Source of the DNA: Mugil cephalus | Lineage: Eukaryota; Chordata; Actinopteri; Mugiliformes; Mugilidae | DNA length: 64,000 nucleotides | Direction of reading: 5' to 3' | NCBI RefSeq assembly: GCF_022458985.1 | Contig: NC_061781.1 | Location: 17,329,001-17,393,000 of the forward strand | Shown here: positions 38,948-52,400 of the stretch, piece after piece | How the letters are laid out: each line of letters begins with the position of its first letter | Position numbering within the stretch: the stretch's first letter is position 1 | Translations under genes and position numbers: made by a program | The notes under the pieces: model-generated | Database searches by the model: none | What the model was told of the DNA's origin: nothing | What the model saw: only the letters and a program-made list of their open reading frames with translations

Positions 38948-38955
38948 TAGCACCA
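38948..38955 (-). promoter_or_regulatory. miR-29 8-mer seed match in the col4a1 3' UTR
   Basis: The transcribed strand reads TGGTGCTA, the perfect 8-mer miR-29 target, 92 nt after the stop. A second, 7-mer-A1 site (GGTGCTA) is at 38708-38714. COL4A1 and COL4A2 are well-known miR-29 targets in mammals. The match is observed; function here is inferred. Confidence 0.6.
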
Positions 38956-39047
38956 TCCTTTGAAAACAGGAAGTAAAAGCCAGGTCGAGGACGTCAATGC
39001 GCACCTTACTGCTTGCAGGTTAAAGTGGAGGCTTCTGGCATCGGGGT

Positions 39048-40476
39048 TTATGTCCTCTTCATGCACACTTGACAGCGACTTATGTGTGTTCGGAGGCTGC
39101 CTGCTTTTAGTGTTGTCGGGACGGGTTTCCTGCAAAAAGAGGAAAGAGCATAGCAAGTCAGTCCAATGTTGGCATGCCAGTAATTTGAGATGAACCAGAA
39201 GATAAAAGCATCAAACATCAAACACTTTTTTCACCTCCAACCACATCACTAATTGCGTGTAGCTGTATGATTTTCAGGGCTCATGTTTTTTTTCCTTTCA
39301 AGAGAGAAGGGGAGCACAAAAGACTGTCTTACGTAAACATCTCATTGTCTTCGATGGTGGCAAGCCAGAAGCTGTAGGAGTTGGCGTAGTAGTTGCAGGT
39401 TCCTCGACCGTGACACTCAATGAATGGAGCACTGCGGAATTCCTCCAGGCAGGATCCGGGAGAGGCCAGAGCCTGGCCTGAACCCTCAGCACCAGCACTG
39501 GTGTGCTGCAGAGACACACATGATGCAATTGAAACAAATCCCACGTAGGTGTGCAGCTGTTATAATCATATACTACTCACATTTACTACACTAAAAAGTT
39601 CCCTGCATGAGCTGGGTTTTGATAGTATTGGTTAAACTAAATGGTAATTTTTACTTCTGTTTATTAAGGGGGAAATAGCTCTTCATGGTTTCTTTGAGGG
39701 CTTTCTCAAAGACCAAAACCTTTCTGAAAATGTGTTCTAGAGAGGGGAGACTGTTTATCTGCACTGTTTTGTCTTACCATGACGAAAGAGTAGCCTATCC
39801 ACAGAGAGTCCCAGCCCTGAGGGCAAGCTGGAATCATGATGGTCTGACTGTGAACTGCTATCACCATGGCTGGGGCTTCACACACAGCACACCTGTGCAG
39901 AGTAGTAGGTGAGAACAGCACAATGTGTTAATGTCACAGACACGTGGCACAGAAAATTGGGCTTAGAAATGCTGGCGTACCTGCTGATGAAGGGTTTAAT
40001 GCTTTCACCGGTGATAGGTGCCATGCTCATGGGCATGGGCTCAGGTGAGGTGAGCCAATAGGAGTAATCATTACGAGAGGCGAAGTTGCACACATTGTTG
40101 ATGTTACAGAACAGGAAGGGCATGGGGCTGAACTTCCGTAGACAGCTGCCTGCCGTACCTAAAGGACGAAGAACGTAGAGCCATAGGGAAATTGTAATTC
40201 ACCTCACAAAGCCCTTCTTTCTTTCTTTTTTCTTTCTTTCTTTCTTCATATCATTTCTCTCACCTAAGTCTTGTCCATGAGAGCGTTCATTGCCTTGTAC
40301 ATAGAGCAAGGAGTAGCCGTCATATATAAGCGTGGTTCCATGAGGACAGTATGGAACCTCCACCGACTGGCTGTGACGTGTCACCAGGAACCCATGCTCC
40401 ACAGACGAGGGGCCAGGTTGACCCACTTGACCTGGAACACCATCAGGTCCTGGGGGCCCAGGGTATCCTCTGGGTC
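39048..40476 (-). other. col4a1: col4a1 NC1 domain exons (last five exons)
   Basis: Exons 40264-40476 (213 nt, collagen/NC1 junction), 39981-40158 (178 nt), 39778-39892 (115 nt), 39333-39505 (173 nt) and 39048-39129 (82 nt with TAA at 39048-39050). The domain starts [13 protein letters not shown] and ends [10 protein letters not shown]. It directs chain selection, trimer formation and head-to-head hexamer assembly. All 12 conserved cysteines are present. The residues forming the sulfilimine cross-link in mammals, Met93 (in PMSMAP) and Lys211 (in TLKAG), are kept at the same spacing. Residue Thr is split between the last two exons (AC/G). Confidence 0.96.
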
Positions 40477-43400
40477 CTAGTGATACAGAGTAATTATTAA
40501 GTAAATGAAACAGCCAAACAATATGCATATCAGCATGTTTTCCTTCCAGGGAACTTCTCACCTTGTGGCCCAGGCAGGCCGGGCTGTCCTTTAGCTCCAG
40601 GCTGACCATTATATCCAGGCACACCTTCATCACCCTTTGGCCCTGGAATACCTGTCACACCTGAGAGAAAAAAACAAAAATAATGAAACAAAATAACGGA
40701 AAAATGGGCGTGGGACACATTACAAGTGATGACAAACATTACCTTGCTGTCCTTTCTGCCCGGGAATCCCAATTGGACCCTGAGGTCCTGGCGGGCCTTG
40801 AGTTCCCGGGAAACCAATATCTCCTTTAATAAAGGTGTGGGGGCCAGAGGGACCTGGGGGCCCTTGATTACCTGAAATATACAATATTTTTATGTCATAT
40901 TTGGTTTTAAATTAGCCACATGGTTCTTCTGTGTGTGTGTTTGTGTGTAAGTTGTATATGTGCATAACACAAGATATATCCGTATCCAGGTTTCATAACC
41001 ATGCCATAATAATCACCACTTTCATTTTGTGTCACATATTATTATAATTTTAATATACTATTACCACTATATGCATCACAAATTAGCATTGTTCATTCTG
41101 TATCCTTTTTGTTTCTCTTTTATGCTATGCACACAGTCATAACCTCCAATGTTCTGCAGATGTCTTGTACTAATTGCTTTTGTCCCTGTCCTGTAAGTGT
41201 TTCTGGTGTTTAGTCATCAATAAAATAAGCAATAAAATGAAAAGTGAAAAGTGAAGGAGTGAGTAAGGAAGAGACCAACTGATGAGACAAGGGAACAACC
41301 AAGGATGCAATGTAGCAAGCGAGATAGAAAACAGTTAATGAGGAACAGGGGGTAAAAGAGAGGATGGTCAGTAAGAGGACCGAGCCAGGTTGTATACCAG
41401 AGATGGGGAGCAAGAGATTCAATATCCATTATGTGGTACTTTGGAAGTATGCACACTTCTGTACTTGCTAACTTCAAAGTATACACTTTCAAGTACCCAC
41501 TTGCTCCCTTGGAAGTTCAAGGGAAGTACACACTTGGAAGTAAACAATTTCAAGAGCAGAGTTTCAAGTAGACATTTGGATGTGCATGGGAAGGTGCAAG
41601 GGAGCAAGCAAGAAAACAAGCAGTTTAGTGACCTTGCAAGAGTACAGGGAGCAAGCGATCAAGGCATAGTGAGCGAGGAAACGCAACACAAGGAAGTAAA
41701 GTAGCAAGGCAATATCGGGGCAAGCGTCCAAGCAAAGAACAAGCACTGGGTCAAGGAAGCAACAGAGAAAGGGACCAAACAAGCAAGTGACCTTGCTACT
41801 GTGCAAGTGAGTGTGCAAAGATACAAGGGACCAAACAAGTGCATAAGCAAGGGTACAAGGAATAATTAATGTTGTAATTAACAGTGGTTCACAATCTTTA
41901 CTCTTTTATTACCTTTTTCTCCTGGGAATCCTCGATCTCCAACGTCTCCTTTGAACCCAATGTCCCCAACAGAACCTCTTGCACCTAAAGCAGGTATTAG
42001 TGTGTTTTATTTGTTTATTTATTCTTCTTTTACAAATAACATGTTTTCTTACACATAAAAAACACTCATATACTCATTTAAAGAAATGCTACCTATCACA
42101 CACAAACACATCATTCTGTGTTTACTCACCTGGGAAGCCAGCAACTCCCTGCAATCCTCTCTCTCCCTTCTTTCCATCGATACCTGGAAGGCCAGGTTGG
42201 CCCTGTTTAAAGTCACATGCAAAAACAATAATTATGATTTTTGCAGCTGTTTCTAGCATGTATCAGATATTGATCATCATAATGTACATTAACGAGTAAA
42301 GAGTACAGTATAAAAGAAAACCATCTCATGACATACAGGAAGTCCAGGAGATCCGGGGTCTCCCTTATGTCCCGTCTCTCCCTGGAAGCCCTGGTGACCC
42401 TGATCTCCTTTGTCTCCCTTTAGGCCATCTCTGCCTGGCAGACCACCAGGTCCTGGTAAACCTGGGGATCCTGTTTTTGATGGGGACAAAAACAAACGTT
42501 TTTTTTTTTTTACCATACAAAATGTATTCAGTGACATTTCACTTCCAGTATTCGTGGGCCTGTTTTGCTAGCATGAGATGCATTTCACAGTACCTTTTTC
42601 TCCAGTTTGTCCTGTTTGTCCCGTCTCTCCCTTAGGACCCTCTAGAGAGATACCTGGGGAACCTCGCTCTCCTGGCTCACCATGGGGACCTTGTTGGCCT
42701 GGAAGTCCCTTGTCTCCTTTGAAACCAGGAACACCTGGGTGACCAGGGAAGCCAGGGGCGCCAGAACTTCCTTTGTCACCTGAACAAAGAAAGAAAAGGC
42801 CAGATTACATCTTCACTTTAGTAATCAAAGGATAATCTAAATTATATATAAACAGAGGAAGGGGTCTTACCTTTGCTCCCAAGATCTCCAGGTGGGCCCG
42901 GAAAACCACGACCAGGTAAACCTGCAGAAAAGGACAGATATACAGAGACATAGAAGTGATCATTGATGTCTTTGTTGGTAGTGAGTGTTTTTCAGATGTT
43001 AAGGATCTTGAGAAATAAAAGCTACACAAGATACTACCATTATGCAAGAGGGAGGGGTTAGCCTAACACTGACACTGACCTGGATCTCCCCTTTCCCCTG
43101 AGGGTCCCGGAATGCCGTCCACCCCAGCATCGCCCTTGTCTCCACGAGGACCAGGAGGACCTTGCATGCCACCTTCACCTGTAGAGGATCACATTTACTG
43201 ACTACCGCTTCCTGCATATTCGGCTTGCAGAGACACAGTTTTCACATCCCTCACAGTTTTCCAGCAAGTATAAATAAGCATTGGTCTGGGACAGTTTTGT
43301 CCTTCTTGTATCTGTCTGTGTATGTATATTCAGCTAGTTCAGCTTACTCATTAATCATTACTGAAAAAGGAAGCAGTTTATCTTGAATCTCATAATTTCG

Positions 43401-46400
43401 CCACTGAAGGAGGTTCTCAATATAACTGACGACAAAAAGGTCATGTAATGATGTTTTGTTTTATGTTATTTGGAGTGCCAAATTCCCATAATTGCCCACT
43501 GATTAGTTTGATTTTATGTAAATTCTCAGTCTGAACCCTTCCAAGAAAAATCCGTCTAAAGGGATTATAGTTAGCTCTGTCAAGCTCATTATGTAGCTAT
43601 GGATCTAACCTTGAACCTAAGACAAATGAATCACATTTTCTGGTCTAATCATTGCATGTGTCAATCTGACTAGATAATCAAATAGGCCTGTTACTTACCA
43701 GGTCGACCGTCAAGACCAGGATCTCCTACAGACCCAGGAAGCCCAGAGATACCCTTCGCGCCTGGTCTACCTGCCTGACCTGTACAATACACATAGGAAC
43801 ATGCAAAAACTACAGTAAGAACACTCCTGAAATAACAACATGTAGGATTACCATACTTGAAGCTGTCCTTTTAGACAGAATAAATGAATGAACAATGAAT
43901 GTCTGGACGCTGACCTGGGAATCCACTGCTTCCTTTGTCTCCCTTGGGTCCTTCGAAACCTGGCTTGCCGGGCATACCCTCTTGACCTTTCTGACCCTTC
44001 TCTCCAGGTGTTCCTGGAAATCCTGGCTGGCCAGTCGGACCCTGCACAAGTAGAGGATTTGAGCGAAATGCTAATTGAAGACAGATAGATACTTATTATT
44101 AATGACAGGGGCATATACTCCAAGACAGTATGTACAGAATATATGATTCCTGTTCCATTTCTGTTGGGTGTCAATCTACATTCTTCATTCAGTAAAATTG
44201 GAGTTCACATCAGATGTGTAGTCAAATGTGTGCTTGCAGTCAATGAATCCCATGACAGGAATAAAGAAGCAAAATTCTGACAAATAGTGAAATTAAAGTA
44301 ATGTCCTTTGTCAAAATCAGTTTATGCACAACAAATGAATAATAGATAAATATGGAGCTTAATCAAACATTGACTGGACTGTAAAGGGGCTTGAATATTG
44401 TCATGTAACATTCAATCTATTTTCTTGCAAAAATGAAGTGCAATCATTATCATTATCACTGTTTAAAACGACTCATCTTTTCAAGGTTCTTTCCAAGCTC
44501 CAGTAGAGGTGAAGTCATGCCTATTCAAACCTGCTGGTGTTCATACAACTAGCATCAGAACAGAATATTTTAACTACTGAATTACCTTTTCTCCTGGGAA
44601 TCCTGGGAAGCCGATACCTGGCTCACCAGGTTGTCCACTATCTCCCTTTTCTCCATCTGTACCTCTGAATCCAGGATGTCCCGGTGTACCAATATCACCT
44701 TTGGTACCCTTTGGACCAACTGGACCTAAACAAACACACACACAAACATGGTTATATTTTGTGTTGCACTAATTATTTAAGTGGTAAATACACATATATA
44801 ACACTCGTGCTCACACACTGGAACTGGCTGGCATTTTCAAGTCATACATTTTTGTGCTTTATTTATCTACCTGGTATCCCCATCTCTCCCCCACTGCCTT
44901 TCTGTCCAGGTGGTCCCATGCTGCCAGTCTCTCCAGGCTCTCCAGGATCTCCTTTTGCCCCTGAGAAATATCAGTGACATTGAAATGATTTAGAATTTAT
45001 TTTAATTCAGAAATTAAAATATAGGATAAAAGTATAGAACATGGTTTAGCTGATATGGTATGTTACCTGGTTGTCCAGGTAATCCAGGATCTCCATCTTT
45101 GCCTGGCATTCCAGGATCTCCTGGGAGTCCTTGGTAGCCCTTCTGTCCAGTGACCCCAGGGTCACCTAAAGGGCAATGGTATTAAAAACAAAGTCTAACC
45201 TGCCAATCTGTTTTTGGCAAATCTCTACATTAATGTATAGTTATTGAGCCAACTGCTGGTTTGTACCTCTGTCTCCAATGTCTCCCTTCTCCCCCTTCAT
45301 GTGCTCCATGTCAACATCACTCATGTTCCCACGCGGTCCTTGAATACCTGGCTCTCCTCTTTCACCTTTAGGTCCAGGGTCTCCAGCACCGCCTCTTGGT
45401 CCAGTACTACCAGGATCACCTGAGAGAAAATGTTGCAAACAGATGGTTTTATGGCTACTGGTATAACAGAAGAAAGTGGGGAAATATATATATAGCTGAT
45501 AAGAACAGCAAGAGAAGAGATTGTTTTTTTTTCTCATTTTATGATCTTTACCTCTCAGACCAGGTGATCCAGGTGTGCCTGGCGATCCAGGAAATCCAGG
45601 CACTCCTGGTGTTCCCATTACCCCCATTTCCCCCTTTTGACCTAAACACAAAAATGTCAATATTATTATAACTGAACAGACAGTTAAAAAAAAATGAACA
45701 ATAAACAGTTCAGCCAGGTTTCACCAGCAAAAGCCACATAATTTCCCCTCTGCTGTTAAAAATGTGATCCTGTTTCACAGGTTAATTCCTAACACTTCTG
45801 TTGAAACCTTTTATAAACTTTTATAACTTTGTAACTTTTTCCACAGGCAAAATTAACAAAAGAAGAAAAAATACAAAGACACAACAGTGGTTTGTTTGTC
45901 TCACCTTCGTTTCCAAATGGTCCATCCCTGCCTGGTAAGCCTGGTTGCCCCTGTTGTCCTTTTGAACCTGGGGGTCCTGGGAACCCAGGGGTTCCCTTTT
46001 CTCCTTGAGGCCCTGGCATGTCCAGACCAGGAAGACCTGGGTAACCCTTTTCTCCCTTTATACCTTCCCGACCTGTACAACAGAGATACATAACGAGTGC
46101 CAGTTAGTCATAATGCTGTAGCATCAACAAGAGCTGAATCAAAAAGAGCCAGCATGAAGAATTAATTTTCTTACTTGTACTTGTACAGCTTTTATCAAAT
46201 AAGTCATAAAGGTCTCCAAGACACCAATCTTTATATTCCTGCACAGATTCTGCTCACCGAATGGTCCAGGTTCTCCAGGTGGTCCTTGTGGTCCAGGAGC
46301 GCCAGGTGAGCCTTTTCCTGGCTCACCTGGTCTGCCAGCCAATCCAGGAAGTCCTGGGGGTCCAACCTCACCTGTTTTTAAAATCCAAAGAAACAGAATC

Positions 46401-49400
46401 TCAGAACAGAAGATGGGAGTTTTACATTTTACCATGGACTAATTTCAGTATACCCTAAGTTCCCTTCAGTACCTTGAAGTCCCTGAGGTCCTGGTGGTCC
46501 AGTCTGTCCTTCTCGTCCAGGAACTCCAGGTAGTCCAATGTCACCCTTTGCTCCCTGGAAGCCAATATTTCCAGGAAGGCCCTGTGAGCCCTTTGGACCT
46601 GGAAGACCCCGTCCAGGTTCACCCTGCATGGCACAGAAATAAGCACTTAGTCGTTGTTATGGTTTGAATTTTATTTATGTTGCCATTTTATGCACTGTGT
46701 TTCACATATCTAGAATACTATATATACCCCCACATACTCCTTATACTGTAACTGAATATAGTACTATTCTAATTAACTAATATAGATATGTTGTCAAACA
46801 CACACCTTTTGTCCAGGCACACCAGTTTTCCCAGTGAATCCATCCTGCCCAGGTCTTCCTGGCTCTCCAGGTATTCCCTGTGCTCCTGGAACTCCACTGA
46901 TTCCTGCACATCGACCAAATAAAAAATTTTCATTGAGTTTCCTATTTTCTCTTCATGTACATGCTGTGTGGTGTTTGGTGTGATCAAATAGCTCACCTTT
47001 AGGACCGGCTGGACCCGGAAATCCAATTCCAGGAGGTCCTTGTTCACCTCTTTCTCCTGGGAAACCTGGAACCCCCTGGTCTCCTGGTGGGCCCCTGTCA
47101 CCTGCCACCAACAAAATATTGTATGTTAAACTAACTAAATGATTAAAAGATTAATAATTCATCCGTAAGAGACATATTAAACATCAAGGGGTTTTAAATG
47201 GAGTAAAATAGGGACCTGCTGAATATTGTGTTGCTCACCTTGATATCCAGGTAAGCCTGTTTCTCCTCGTGGTCCAGGTACCCCCTGAGGTCCAGGAGTG
47301 ATCACACCTTTACCTGGCTCACCTTTTGCACCTGGTGGACACAAGTTATGTTGATACATAATTAGTGAATTAATGTACTCAGTAGATGTGTGCAGTATCA
47401 GTCTACAAAAGTCTATAAAAACACCAAAATGATCCCAGACTAGCCCATATTTTATTTACCCGGCCAACTGTCTTTCTATGCGCAAAATAAAATTGAAAAC
47501 CACCCAATTGGGCATAACATTACCAGATCTGCCAACACTGTATACATTACACTATAACTTTACAGAAATCTCATGCCCACCAGGTGATCCGGGAACTCCA
47601 GGACGTCCTGGACCACCCTGACTGCCCTTCTCTCCAGGCTCTCCTGGTCGGCCGAAACCTGGTGTACCAGGTGGACCCCGCTCTCCTGGAGGCCCAGTAA
47701 AACCAGGGTCTCCATCAAGTCCACGTTCACCCTTGATACCCTCTTTAGCCTGAAGGCAAGGTTAGACAAATGAAAAGTCAAATTTACTTTTCTTTTACAA
47801 AAACTGACAATAAATTATAGAGAGTGAACGCTTCAAATTGAATAAAACAGAATCATGTTGGCAAACTTATTTCCATATTAAAAATAAACTTACAGGTTCT
47901 CCTTTGATGCCAGGTTCGCCTGGAATGCCATCTTTCCCAGGCAGTCCATCTCGGCCTGGCCGCCCTGGGGATCCAGCTTGACCAGGAAGACCTCTGTCCC
48001 CCTTGTAACCCGGAGCTACAAAAATATCCCCTGGCTCACCAACAGCCCCAGGGGCCCCCATCAATCCGGGAGTCCCTTGAGTACCCTGCACAAATCCAAA
48101 AATGTGAAAGTCAATCCAACTCAGTATTTATCTTTCTGTTCCATTTTCATCAACTCAACTGTCAAAACAAAGGGATTTAGTTGTTATTGTTTTGGACATT
48201 ATTCTACTCACGGGTGTTCCAGGTCGTCCAGGGACTCCAGAAAGACCTTTTTGTCCTTTGCCACCAGCTACACCAGGAGGTCCTGCCAGGTGAACATTGA
48301 CATTGTACATCCTTAGCTTATATAATACTCATAATAGTGTGTGTGTCAATTGGCAAGCCGACGAATAGTTATGTTTGGACTCAGTAAAAAGCTAAGGTTA
48401 AAAAATGTAAAATGCATCTTCATTAAAAAAAAAAAAAAAAAACAACTGTTACCAAAAGCTACAATATTTAAGGCACTACAATTGTAAATTTGGCAGTCTC
48501 AGTGTTTGCTCACCTGGTTCTCCTTTAGGGCCCTGAGGGCCAGGTAATCCAGGTGGGCCAAAAGCCTCACACTCGAAACAGGTTTCTCCTCTGTCACCTA
48601 TAAACAGATACAGAGACACGAGTTAAGTAAAAAACAAATATAAATTAAAAATATTGTTTTTGTTGCCATTTTGTCATTCATTGATTGGTTGGTCCTCCTT
48701 ACCTTTCTGCCCCACTTCCCCTTGTAAGCCTTGAAGTCCAGGTGGGCCAGGGGCTCCCTTCTCAATGTCACATAAACCATCTGCACACATGTACGCATTG
48801 GATTATTGAAACATTTGTAGATACACAATATGAGTGTTTCACCATATGTATGTTACACTGACAGATCGGGAATATTGTACCTGGTTCTCCAGGGGGGCCA
48901 GGGGGTCCAGTGGCTCCTGGTTGTCCTGGAGGTCCAACAAGAGACTCTCCTTCCAGTCCCATGTCTCCTTTTTGACCCACATCTCCTTTTTGACCTTTCT
49001 CTCCAGGAGGCCCTTCCCTGTACCGACCTGGAGTACAAGACCATACATTTTGGCGTCACTAACACAGAATCTGACACATACATTTAATGCAGTGTTGTTA
49101 CTATATATTATATAGTGTTATTTTACCTGGTGGGCCTGGTGGACCCTGAGGACCAGGAAAACCTGTAGATTAAGACAAAAACCAAAGTGTTTATGAGAGT
49201 GTCATCCTTGCGAGCATGTGTCAGCTACTACTAGAGCATCCTTTTACCTTTTTCTCCTTCTGTCCCTGGAAAACCACGAGGGCCAGGGGGGCCAGGTGCA
49301 CCGGTGCCCTATAATTACACCATAACAGAAATGAAGATCATAAATTCTTCTTTTTATTATTATGTACTATATCGGTTTATTACTGTGGAATCTATGGTGA

Positions 49401-52400
49401 GAGTTGACTGTTACTGAACTCAGGGTGGTGATTATTTATTTATCCCTCTTTTCATTACAGACATTGTTACTATTTGAACATTCGTTCCGATGAGGTTCAT
49501 GTCAGATTATATCTGTCATAAAAATTTGACAAATTAAAAATCCACAACTGGTGGCACGTTCACTGGAGAGGTTGGTATTTATTTATTATAGATCAAGTTT
49601 AGTTTTGTAGTTTGTTTAGTAGTTTTGTTTGCTTTAGTTTTTAGTATCTCCTTTAATTAGCAGCTTTTAGGTATTTTATTATCAGATTTCACTCTAACCA
49701 AGTGATAACAGTAATGTGACTTATGGTTTAAGGTGAAAAAAAAATAATCTCCTATCCATCCTGTGAGCCCATGTTCTGCAGCATCTCTGTTAAATTCTCC
49801 TCGTTTGATAAATGCCAAGTCTTTGAAAAATATGCATCAGGCCCAAGGCGAGATCTATGAAATAAAGGTCATAGCCATCATACGATGTGTGTATTACAAA
49901 GCCCGGTGTTGTTTAACAGTGTATCTTCCCTTTAATACACTCTCACTTTTTAACCGAATGAATATGTGGCGACATCTGGTGGTAGCTTTCAGAAGTTGCG
50001 TTGTTTGCAGTTGACAGAAAAGACAGTGAGTCAGTGAGACAAAAAATATTAAATACGTACATAACCAGGTGGTCCTCTGTCTCCTTTCTCTCCCTAAAAC
50101 CATACAGAGACGTTAGTTTGCTGAACATGAAATCCTTTAACATATATGGATTCAGAGGTAAGCCTTCAAAATAAACAAATGATATAACAAATGAGAGCAT
50201 TATTTACCGGATAGCCAGTTTCTCCAGAAGCTCCTGGAAAGCCTTTATCTCCCTGCATTAGAATATGATGTACTTTATTGATAAATGTTTTATATGATGA
50301 AATCAATTTGTAGTTGATGAGTAGAGGCAGTTGATAATAATAATAATAATACAGTTATTGTTACCTTAGGGCCATAACCTCCATCCTTACCAGGTTTACC
50401 CTAAATTACAGAAATATTATTTTTATTCACTTTGCAATCTCTTGGACTTGTGATAAAATGGCTAAAACACAAAAATAAAATAAGTGAGCAAGGAAATAGA
50501 ATAGATGAAAATACACATTTCAACTGAACTTTCTTCCATACATACATTACACACATAATTTTTTCCACTTACTATTGATCCAGGTGGGCCAGGTTCACCT
50601 TTTACACCGTGTTGATAAGGGAGGCAGTAGCCCTGCAATCACAAATCAAATATCTCAGAATTAATTAATGGATAACAATTGACCTCGGCCAACATAAAGT
50701 CTTACAGCTCAACATTTGAGAGCAAGTTACCAACCTTGTCTCCCTTATCTCCTTGTTCTCCTTTGTACCCCTTCAGAAAGAAAAAGAAAAAAAAAAAAAA
50801 CATCAGCAACACAGAATTTTTTACACAGGAAAATGACATTATTTGGTGAGTGACTGAGTGGGTACCGGTGGGCCAGGTACGTAAACTGTGGTGGGTACTC
50901 CATCCTGTCCGCTAGACTGACCAGGAGGACCAGGTGGGCCGGCGTATCCGGGTTCACCCTGCAGGGAGAAATAATACAAATACATTCTCACATGAAGAAT
51001 GAACAGTGAAGTTGTGATTTAGATTCAGTAGATACTTTACTTATCTACAACATTTAACCAGGGGGACCAGAACAAGACAGTCAGCATGGAGCAAGCGAGG
51101 AAATATGAATGTCAAAAAATTCTGAAATTGAATGGTATTCTCGCCGAGGAAAAGAGCCACCTCGCAAGGCTGCCAATGTGATAAGGATGCAACGAGGGCC
51201 AACACGGATGGCAAGTCTTCTTTTGAGCTTTTCATCCCAGATTCCATCCAAAAAATTATTCTTTTTAACATAAGTGTTTGATTGTGAGGCATTAAAAACC
51301 ACAAAATGCAAACACTGGCTGAGTATTAACAATATGAACACCACATAACGGTTAACATGTTCCTCTGTTTTGTTCTCATTGACAACGGAAATAAAAAAAT
51401 CATTGTCACCTTTTCTCCTTTCTCACTCACAAACGCCAACCTGTCACCCTGCAGGGAGGTGAAAGAAAGTTCTTTTAATATCTCAGAACTGTGGTATCTC
51501 ATATATATAAAATCTTCATTATGGATTTGATTAATCTTACCTTCTCTCCTGGGGGGCCAGGGGGGCCAGGGTCACCCTGTCAAACAGTTATTCAATTAAT
51601 CAGACAAGCAACTAATAATGAATTTTAGATGGAATTGTAGTTGTACTGGTTAGAATACTTCAGGTGCTGCTAATGTGTCAGAATAAACAAACACTTTCAT
51701 TGACTCGGTCAGTAACTCACTTTGAGTCCATAATAGCCACGAGGTCCTGGAGGTCCCATAGGTCCAGTTTGGCCAGGGAATCCCTGGTAGAGAGAGAAAA
51801 GTTGTGGAAAGAACATTCAGTGCACAGCCTCAGGTTTCTTTCCTTGTATTGTGCACAAACACACAACCATGTTCTCACAAACAGACACTACGTACAGGTT
51901 GTCCAGGTAGGCCAGGGTATCCTTTGTCTCCTTTGACGGGAACAATCCCAATCACGCCACCTGGTTCACCCTGGAAGAGACAAAACAAAAGTAAAATGTG
52001 TTTGTGACAGTGGAATTGTGCCAAACTTGTCTAAGTTATTTGCGAACATGATGTGAAAGCTTTATGAATTTGAGCTGACCTTCATTCCAGGAATTCCCGG
52101 GGTGCCCTGAGAAGAAAATGGAGAAATGCAGAATTTAGAAAATCACTGCACATATTTTTTATTTGTCATGCAATCAGCTGTGGTTGCTTACAGGAGGCCC
52201 TTGAAGCCCAGGAAAACCAGAAGTGCCATCCCTTCCTCTGTCTCCCTGAAACGCACACAAACAAGAAGTCCATGCGTCAGAAAATAGCAGCCGGGGTTCG
52301 AGACTCTTGGTAAACAAATCTGTTCCAAAGCACAGTACAGCTTGAAGTGGCTTACTTTAGTCCCATTGCATCCTGGGATACCGGGCGGACCAGGTGGACC

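Larger units (their letters stand above)
38118..39047 (-). other. col4a1: Predicted col4a1 3' UTR
   Basis: Follows the col4a1 stop codon (39048-39050). The first AATAAA-type signal on the transcribed strand is at 38134-38139, giving a UTR of about 0.93 kb; a second at 37160-37165 would give about 1.9 kb. The UTR contains a perfect miR-29 8-mer 92 nt after the stop (38948-38955), a weaker miR-29 site (38708-38714) and a CA/GT array (about 38235-38291). The distal boundary is approximate. Confidence 0.5.

Noticed and set aside
41390..41704. 104-codon plus-strand frame antisense to a col4a1 intron
   Set aside because: Translation of the CAAG-rich repeat region.
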